In this document: in pieces, positions 56,801-64,000 of the stretch
Layout: the number at the start of each line of letters is the position of its first letter
How positions within the stretch are numbered: position 1 is the first letter of the stretch
Assembly (NCBI GenBank): GCA_947561715.1
Contig: OX387205.1
Span: 11,847,001 to 11,911,000, forward strand
Length of the DNA: 64,000 nucleotides
From: Ascidia mentula
Lineage: Eukaryota > Chordata > Ascidiacea > Phlebobranchia > Ascidiidae
Reading direction: 5' to 3'
Program-made: the position numbers and the translations under genes
Notes under the pieces: model-generated
Seen by the model: only the letters and a program-made list of their open reading frames with translations
The model's database searches: none
What the model was told of the DNA's origin: nothing

Positions 56801-59800
56801 GCTAATCGCTTTTTTAACCACGCCAAGAATAAAGCTACGCCTACTAGTGAAAATCAACCACAGAAAACCATTCTCACCAGAGGGACGTTCGACGCACTCA
56901 TACAAAGTATAATCGGAAGTCCACAACATTCCTGGCAAACAAGTTATTGTAGGGGGTTGACCCTCGGCAAGTTGAAGAGAGGGGTTTTTACACTAAAGTT
57001 GAAATAACAAAAAAATGTCATTCAGCTGACATAACTTTAAAGCCTAGTTTTCAGAAACAAAGAGGCTGCAAATTAACCGAAAATACTCCTGATGTCTTGT
57101 ATTACAACTGGGTTCAACAACCAAAAAATAAATGATTGAATTACTCGCAGTTCAATGGATTTTCCAACTTTCCTAAGTTTTTCGTCATCAGTTTTCAATT
57201 CTACTCCAACTACGTCTACATCGGGTGATAAATCGTTGTAATAAAGCACACAGGGTCGCCCTAAAAATGAAAGTGTTTCTTATCGTTATACATCGCAGAA
57301 GAAATACATTTCCAGCAACATAAATAATATAGGGTGCATGTTCGTAAGAGCACTCCAGTACATAAACTTAAATACATGGGAATTAAAGTTATTCCATTCA
57401 GAGAGAACAAACACTTGCTTGTGTTTCATGTTTTTTTAATGTCCAAGATTTTAGGATTTAAAGGCTTAAAATTCCTAAACTTTTTCTGTATATCTTTATA
57501 CCTCTGCTGTCTCATTTACGCCCGTCAACTTTCAAATACATTTCTTACTGACAAATCACAAAAATACCTTGACATGTTGGAATTTCATGTGACCACCCAT
57601 CTGTGCAATGTATTTCATTGTATGCAGGTGTTTTGTATCCTGGCGCACAGATCACCCGCACCCTTGATCCATATTTCCATCTGTCTGTGCTGTTTTCATG
57701 ATAATCCAGAAACTCCAAGCGACCATTGCTTGGCGTTTCAAGTGGAGGGCAAGGGGCGTGGCATGAAGCATTATTGGGGTGGACATCCCACAATCCTTCA
57801 GGCCCACAATGATATTTCCTCACGCCTATTAAGTCTTTTTCTGGATCAGAACACTGCAACAAATTGTGTTTTGGAGTTGATTTTAATAAAAAAATTTTCT
57901 CAAACCTGTGGAATTATTTTGCGAAACCCTCTGTATTGACAAAAACTGTGATTCAACTAATTAAAGACAATAACCTTTTTTATTATCATACAAGGGAAAT
58001 ATTTTCAATATTGTTAAAAACATCTACCTACTTGTAATGTGATACTTTCACCACCAAAAATCCACTCCTCATCTAATGAAACATTATCATATCCAACAAC
58101 TTCAACCCCGTCTGACAAAAACGTGGCTTCCAACAGACAAGGCATAGCTGATAAGTAAAACAACACTACAGTGAAAGCAATTTGGGGTTTGTTGCCTCAT
58201 AACCTACATTTACAGGTTGTTTGAGGATCAGACCACCCGCCTGCTTCACATGTAATGTATTCTGTAGTCGGTCGATAACCTTTACTGCAATTTAACTTCA
58301 TTCTTGCTCCAGTTTGTCGATTCACTGACTCTTGGTCAAGAAAAAGGAAAAAACCGTTGGCAGGTTTGTTTAGGAAACTGCACTGAAAAACTGCAAACAT
58401 TAACAACAAGAAATAAATTCTGAAAAAAAAGAACATTTGTGTAAACTAAGTTGATTTTAACCGGCATAACATTTAAATCTAAATACCAACGCATAACATT
58501 TCAACAAGGATATTAACCTACCCTATATTATTATTACATTACAACCAATTTTACATACCATTGCAACTTGGAGCTGCATTAGTCCAACCATCCTCAGTAC
58601 ACAGACTTTCAGGAAAGTTGGGTTGATAACCCTCATTGCATTGCACTGTTACTTGTGTTCCAATATCATTTACATACACATCCTGGCCGTTATACAATAG
58701 TCTTCCATTTTCAGGGACAGGTAATTCATTACATCTACTGGATAAAGGCAAAGGAAATATGTATTTCTTATAAAATGATGTGGTGGCCACTGTAGCCAAC
58801 AATGATCTAATTAATTGTAGCACACAAACTAAAGCATTTTCATTAATAGAAAAATTTATAAAATATGTGACTATGTTATGTATAAGCTAAAAGTACCACA
58901 ACATAGTTTATTCAATGTGTTACTTACAAATACATCTTGGTAACTTATCTGACCAGTCTCCCCTTTCTGTGCATGTGATGACTTTATTCTTGCTGGGAAG
59001 ATAACCTTCATCACAACTTACAAAAATGTTGGTTCCAAATTCAAATCCCGAAGCTTGCGTTCCCATGTACTGTATGCTACCATGTTGTGGATTTTGTAAT
59101 TCTGGACATGTGAGCACTAAATCAAAGAGTTGATGTGGTGAAAATCAATATAAAAGAATGTCTTTACATTTGTGAAAATCAATGAAAAATAAAATTTGTA
59201 GTATACATACAAAGTCTAGTTTGGTTTTAAAAAACTTGCTAATAAGCAGCACCTTGCTCACAAAAAGTGCCATAAAATCCAGGAAGGCACTGACACGTGC
59301 TGTCTTCATGACATGTAGCTCCATTCAAACATGGCAAGGAAGCACAAAAACTTATACCTGGAAAGATAAGAATGGAAATTCACATGGTATAAAAACTGTG
59401 TTTCATGCTGCAATAGTATAATAACAAAAATTTAACTTACTGCTTTCACAGTGTACACCTGTGTAGCCCACAGGGCAGAAACAAGAACCTGTTGCATTAC
59501 AATGTCCACCATTCAGACACAGACAGTCTTAAAAGAATGTTTTTAAAATATAACATAAATCTATTGGAAAAGTGTTCATTTGAAAAACCTCTTTCACAGA
59601 GAATTTTTTTAGGATGTGAGCAGTCTCCATGTCTCCAACATTGCGACGTTGTCCAAATGAGCGTTCGAATCCAGCCACACTTGTAAGTAGACATGGAGGT
59701 GCAAGAACCACCAGACCGACGAACAACTCCTGAATGCCATTTTTCAAATTCATAAACACTGTTGTCCGACCAGTAAAGTTTCCATCTGTTAGTGTGTTGA

Positions 59801-62800
59801 TCATATCTTTGCTCCAACCCAATCCAATACAAATCTTAAACAAAACAATGAGGTTTATCTTTTGAAAAATCTTGGACATTGAAAAACATGACACAGATTT
59901 TTTTTATTCATCTTTGTCAAATTCTATTTTAAGGTATTTAAATGTTTGTATTAAACAAAGTTGTGTTATCAAAAAAACTATTTTCATATTTAACTTCCCT
60001 GTGGAAACTGGTAATCTTGTGCAAGTAGGCCTTTTTCATATTTGAAACATTAATATAACTATTGTTAACTTTTACTGATTCAAATGTTATTTGTCAATAA
60101 CTACCAAAAAATGTTTTTCTTTAAAAAGAAAGTTGGCCTAAAAATTAAAAAGAAACACATAAATACTACCATATGGTGTGGAGTTCATATTATTTCCAAT
60201 GGCTAAAAATACATCTTTTGTTTTTATCATGACCATGCTAGCACCATAACTTTTACAGTGAACTTTGGCCTGTGGCTGGCTTTTTTTCTCGTCAAAAAAC
60301 AAATACTCTTTTCCATCATAAAAGAAAGTGGAACTGGGATCTGAAACAACAGACATTTGGTACCCAATATGTTATTGTAGTCTCTATGAATTGTGAAATA
60401 ATAAAAGCAACACCTGATAATGGACTGCATGGTTCATTTTCACAGTGTTTTCTTTCTACATTTTTCCCCCTGCACATGACAGTATTGGGAGGTGAATTCG
60501 GACATTCCCTTCTCCTTGATTGAAACCCTGAGCCACATGTGGCAGTGCAAGGACCCCATAAGCTCCATTCACCCCAACTGTTCCACATTGGTTGCAATGG
60601 TGGTTGTGGTATTGGCACAATTTGGTTAGGTTCAGCTGGTATTTCTGAATTGACTAACAGTAAAGGTGAGTCAGTTTATTTTCTACAAAACATAACATTA
60701 AATTGACATAATTTTTTTATACAGCAGGTGATACTGGCAAGAGGTTAAAGGAAGATAATTGTACTAATTTCTGGGAGCAAGCATGTAATGTAGAATGCAA
60801 CACAAAACACTAAGAATAAAGCTACGCCTACTAGTGAAAATCAACCACAGAAAACCATTCTCACCAGAGGGACGTTCGACGCACTCGTACGAAGTATAAT
60901 CGAAAGTCCACAACATTCCTAGCAAACAGGTTATTGTAGGGGGGTGACCCTCGGCAAGTTGAAGAGAGGGGTTTTTACACTAAAGTTGAAATAACAAGAA
61001 AATGTCGTTCAGCTAACAAAACTTTAAAGCCTAGTTTTCAGAAACAAAGAGGCTGCAAATTAACTGAAAATACTCCTGATGTCTTGTATTACAACTGGGT
61101 TCAACAACCAAAAAATCAATGAATGAATTACTCGCAGTTCAATGGATTTTCCAACTTTCCAAAGTTTTTCGTCATCAGTTTTCAATTCTACTCCAACTAC
61201 GTCTACATCGGGTGATAAATCGTTGTAATAAAACACACAGGGTCGCCCTACAAACGAAAGTGTTTGTTATCGTTATATTTCGCAAATGAAATACATTTTC
61301 AACAACATAAATAATTAAGGGTGCGTTTTGGTATGAGCATTCCAGTACATAAACTTAAATACAGGGGAATTAAAGTTATTCCATTCAGTGAGCAACAAAA
61401 ACTTCCTTGCAGGCGTATAAGTGTTTAAACATCAAAGGAAAGGTAGGATTTAAAGGCTTAAAATTCCTAAACTTTTTCTGTATATTTTTATACCTCTGCT
61501 GTGTCATTTACGCCCGTCAACTTTCAAATACATTTCTACTGACAAATCACAAAAATACCTTGACATGTTGGAATTTCTTGTGACCACCCATCTGTGCAAT
61601 GTATTTCATTGTATGCTGGTGTATCGTACCCTGGCGCACAGACCACCTGCACCCTTGAACCATATTTCCACCTGTCTGTGCTGTTTTCATGATAATCCAG
61701 GAACTCGAAGCGACCATTGCGTGGTGTTTCAAGTGGAGGGCAAGGGGCGTGGCATGATGCATTGTTGGGGTGGACATCCCACAATCCTTCAGACCCACAA
61801 CGATATTTCCTCACACCTATTAAGTCTTTTTCTGGATCAGAACACTGCAACAAATTGTGTTTCTCAGTTGTTTGGAAAATTTTGTTCTCAAACCTGTTTA
61901 GTTATTTTAAGAAACCCTCTGTACTGACAGAAACTATTATTCAACTAATTAAAGACAATTACCTTTTTTTATATCATTGGAAATATTTTCAATATTGTGA
62001 AAAACATCTACCTACTTGTAATGTGATACTTTCACCACCAGGAATCCGCTCCTCATCAAATGAAACACTATCATATCCAACAACTTCAACCCCGTCTGAC
62101 AAAAAACTGGCTTCCAACAGACAAGGCATAGCTGATAAGTTAAAAAATACTACAGTGAAAGCTATTTGGGGTTTGTTGCTGCATAACCTACATTTACAGG
62201 TTGTTTGAGGATCAGACCACCCGCCAGCTTCACATACAATGTATTCTGTAGTCGGCCGATAACCTTTACTACAATTTAACTTCATTCTTGCTCCAATTTG
62301 TCGATTAGCTGACTCAGAGTCAAGAAAAAGGAAAAAACCGTTGGCAGGATTGTTTACCAACCTGCACTGAAAAACTGCAAACAACAGGCATAAGATTTCA
62401 ATCTAAATATCAATGCCTAACATTGTTGTATGATTCCTAAAACATATCATGAAGATTGCTTTGTATTTGCAACTATTTCCCACAGTGACCCAGCTTTACT
62501 TTATGTCCATAACAGGTTTTAGGGTGCTTGAATTCAAAATGTTGAACAAGGATATTAACGTACCCTATTATATAATTACTTTACAACCAATTTTACTTAC
62601 CATTGCAACTTGGAGCTGCATTAGTCCAACCATCCTCAGTACACAGACTTTCAGGAATGTTGGGTTGATAACCCTCATTGCATTGCACTGTTACTTGTGT
62701 TCCAACATCATTTACATACAAATCCTGGCCATTGTACAATAGTCTTCCATTTTCAGGGACAGGTAATTCATTACATCTACTGGCTAAAGGCAAATGAAAT

Positions 62801-63889
62801 ATGTATTTCTTATAAAATGATGTGGTGGCCACTGTAACCAACAATTATCTAATTAATTGTAGCACACAAATTAAATTTTCATTGATAGAAAAATTTATAA
62901 AATATGTGACTATGTTATGTATAAGCTAAAAGTACCACAACATAGTTTATTCAATGTGTTACTTACAAACACATCTTGGTAACTCATCTGACCAGTCTCC
63001 CCTTTCTGTGCATGTGATGACTTTATTCTTGCTGGGAAGATAACCTTCATCACAACTTACAAAAATTGTGGTTCCAAATTCAAATCCCGAAGCTTCCGTT
63101 CCCATGTACTGTATGCTACCATGTTGTGGATTTTGTAATTCTGGACATGTGAGCACTAAATCAAAGAGTTGATGTGGTGAAAATCAATAAAAAAGAATGT
63201 CTTTACATTTGTGAAAACCAATGAAAAATGAAATTTGTAAATATACATACGAAGTCTAGTTTGGTTTTACAAAACTTGCTAATAAGCAGCACCTTGCTCA
63301 CAAAAAGTGCCATAAAATCCAGGAAGGCACTGACATGTGCTGTTTTCATGACATGTAGCACCATTCAAACATGGCAGTGAAGCACAAAAACTTGTACCTG
63401 GAATGATGAGGAAGGATACTCAGTTGGTATGAAATGGTCTATGCTGCAATAATACAACAAATGATAAAGGAGAACTTCAAATTTAACTTACTGCTTTCAC
63501 AGTGTACACCTGTGTAGCGCACAGGGCAGACACAAGAACCTATCGCATTACAATGTCCACCATTCAGACACGGACAGTCTGAAAAGAATGTTCTTAAAAT
63601 GTAACATAAATCTATATTTTGGAAAAGTGTCAACTACAAAAACCTCTTTCACAGAGAATTTTTTTGGGATGTGAGCAGTCTCCATGTCTCCAACACTGCG
63701 TCCTTGTCCAACGGGGCTTTTGAATCCAGCCACACTTGTGAGTAGACATGGATGTGCAATAACCAGAAGACCAAAAAACAACTAGTGAACGCCAGTTTTC
63801 AAATTCATAAACCTTGTTGTCCGACCAGTAACGATTCCATCGATGACGTTTTCGATTATATCTTTGCTCCAACCCAATCCAATAAAAAT
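50609..63889 (-). CDS. Gene A4, with an in-frame duplication of lectin to CCP13, continuing past the right edge
   Basis: First cassette: 63889-63644 (lectin half), 63578-63492, 63397-63293 (EGF2, 3), 63155-62967, 62783-62601, 62374-62192 (CCP8-10), 62131-62016, 61844-61559, 61247-61132, 60949-60865 (CCP11-13). Second: 60644-60414 (TSP1), 60340-60170, 59834-59589 (lectin), 59527-59441, 59357-59253 (EGF2, 3), 59116-58928, 58741-58559, 58390-58208 (CCP8-10), 58147-58032, 57853-57568, 57260-57145, 56962-56878 (CCP11-13), 56426-56346 (linker), 56104-55940 (CCP14), 55103-55006, 54097-53815 (CCP15-16), 50889-50609 (C-terminal exon). The CCP13 exit and TSP1 entry are both phase 1, so the junction near 60810 reads through. 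The start lies outside the window. Confidence 0.83.
50890..53814 (-). other. Long A4 intron before the C-terminal exon
   Basis: 2.9 kb holding the old foldback-like repeat, a TATG microsatellite near 52273-52290 and the hAT-type element at 53003-53559. No coding sequence was recognised. Confidence 0.65.
53003..53559. mobile_element. Non-autonomous hAT-type element in A4
   Basis: Inverted ends CATAGGCGCCGA and TCGGCGCCTATG with an exact 8-bp duplication, AGTACAGG, at 52995-53002 and 53560-53567. A3 has the empty site at about 34615. Sub-terminal repeats of GGGTATGCC type; two TGACGTCA palindromes near its right end. A 75-codon plus-strand frame shows no transposase signature. Confidence 0.94.
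53815..56104 (-). CDS. A4 CCP14, CCP15 and CCP16
   Basis: CCP14 56104-55940; CCP15 in two halves (55103-55006 and the start of 54097-53815); CCP16 ([15 protein letters not shown] to IPTCE) in the second exon, leaving in phase 1. This is the reference for what A2 lost by deletion. Confidence 0.87.
56346..56426 (-). CDS. A4 Thr/Ser-rich linker exon
   Basis: [20 protein letters not shown] and GYPLEDVG, 81 bases, phase 1; same as A2 and A3. Confidence 0.75.
56878..58147 (-). CDS. A4 second cassette CCP11-CCP13
   Basis: 58147-58032, 57853-57568, 57260-57145 and 56962-56878. CCP12 keeps the RLEFLDYHENS segment that is shortened in A2. CCP13 ends [17 protein letters not shown]. Confidence 0.82.
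58208..59116 (-). CDS. A4 second cassette CCP8-CCP10, CCP9 acceptor lost
   Basis: 59116-58928, 58741-58559 and 58390-58208 are all open. The acceptor before CCP9 reads AT instead of AG (plus-strand GATAAAG where A2 has GCTAAAG), and its donor is GTATGT. CCP9 is probably skipped; being phase 1 on both sides, its loss keeps frame. Confidence 0.8.
59253..59527 (-). CDS. A4 second cassette EGF2 and EGF3
   Basis: 59527-59441 ([23 protein letters not shown]) and 59357-59253 ([13 protein letters not shown]). All six cysteines are kept in each. Confidence 0.88.
59589..60644 (-). CDS. A4 TSP1 and C-type lectin domain
   Basis: TSP1 60644-60414 in the full form with the proline-rich lead (WNSWGEWSLWGPC). 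Lectin 60340-60170 and 59834-59589 ([26 protein letters not shown]). The upstream intron ends at the cassette junction near 60810. Confidence 0.87.
60865..62131 (-). CDS. A4 first cassette CCP11-CCP13
   Basis: 62131-62016, 61844-61559, 61247-61132 and 60949-60865, in frame. CCP13 ends [17 protein letters not shown], then a GTGAGA donor 55 bases before the duplication junction. Confidence 0.82.
62192..63155 (-). CDS. A4 first cassette CCP8-CCP10
   Basis: 63155-62967, 62783-62601 and 62374-62192, closely similar to A2. The CCP9 acceptor is a normal AG. Confidence 0.88.
63293..63889 (-). CDS. A4 first cassette lectin second half, EGF2 and EGF3
   Basis: Lectin half 63889-63644 ([26 protein letters not shown]), EGF2 63578-63492 and EGF3 63397-63293. 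The first lectin half should lie just past the right edge. Confidence 0.85.
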
Positions 63890-64000
63890 CTTAAACAAAA
63901 CAATGCGGTTAGTCCTTCTTGGACATTAAAAAAACATGAAACAGACTTTTTTTATTCACCTTGGTCAACTTTATATATAGGCATTTAGATTTTTGTATTA

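Larger units (their letters stand above)
1..63999. repeat. Tandem segmental duplication array of A-B gene pairs
   Basis: The same exons, introns and spacers recur in the same order and orientation across the window. Protease stop codons at 5743, 26383 and 47798 set the period at 20,640 and 21,415 bases. TSP1 exons recur at 848, 20491, 41748 and 60414. Introns are as recognisable between copies as exons, so the duplications are fairly recent. Units differ by insertions of mobile elements, internal deletions and cassette duplications. Units 2 (A2-B2) and 3 (A3-B3) share derived changes and are sisters. Confidence 0.95.

Noticed and set aside
57334-57939. 201-codon plus-strand open frame, with shorter relatives at 17459 and 61565
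   Set aside because: It runs antisense to the CCP11-12 exons; the open frame mirrors constraint on the real minus-strand coding sequence, and its ends differ between copies.
1-63999. CRISPR arrays, operons, rRNA or tRNA genes
   Set aside because: Repeats are gene-sized duplications or transposons, genes have spliceosomal introns, and I saw no cloverleaf or rRNA signature.

Overview
This is eukaryotic, almost certainly invertebrate animal DNA. It is AT-rich, its genes are split by short GT-AG introns (60 bases to about 1 kb), and it encodes secreted mosaic proteins built from animal extracellular domains: CCP/sushi, EGF, MAM, thrombospondin type 1, C-type lectin, LDLa, WAP-like and trypsin. 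Small introns, the domain repertoire and small hAT-type and hammerhead-bearing repeats would fit a tunicate or another marine invertebrate deuterostome. I cannot prove the species from sequence alone.

The window is a tandem segmental duplication. Every gene lies on the minus strand, so transcription runs from high to low coordinates. Each unit of about 20-21 kb holds one long mosaic gene ('A') and one compact serine protease gene ('B'). From left to right: A1 (41-5099, cut by the window edge), B1 (5743-10577), A2 (12010-25393), B2 (26383-30821), A3 (32472-45311), B3 (47798-49406, a 5'-deleted remnant) and A4 (50609-63889, continuing beyond the right edge). B stop codons lie 20,640 and 21,415 bases apart.

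B1 and B2 are complete: signal peptide, LDLa, WAP-like, CCP and a trypsin domain with the full His/Asp/Ser triad, in 11 exons that join in frame (515 and 513 codons). B3 keeps only the last five exons. The A genes share the order CCPs, MAM, EGF, CCP4-7, TSP1, C-type lectin, EGF, EGF, CCP8-13, Thr/Ser-rich linker, CCP14-16 and a C-terminal domain I do not recognise. Nearly every intron between modules is phase 1, so modules can be lost or duplicated without losing frame, and the copies show this. A2 has two CCP4 exons, A3 has two CCP15-16 cassettes but lacks EGF3 to CCP13, and A4 repeats lectin to CCP13 in frame. None of the A copies in view has its own signal peptide.

Units 2 and 3 are sisters: they share a remodelled TSP1 exon, a six-base loss in B exon 8 and an intron block that B1 lacks. 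Several copies show damage at their 3' ends (A2, A3, A4) or 5' ends (A3, B3).

Mobile DNA: three non-autonomous hAT-type elements with exact 8-bp target duplications, two of them confirmed by an empty site in another unit; one 828-bp element at a TTAA site with empty sites in other copies; and a 283-bp element carrying what reads as a complete type I hammerhead ribozyme, with related but imperfect hammerheads between A and B in units 1 and 2. The genes together look like a fast-evolving family of secreted recognition proteins paired with an activatable protease. An immune or allorecognition role is inference only.
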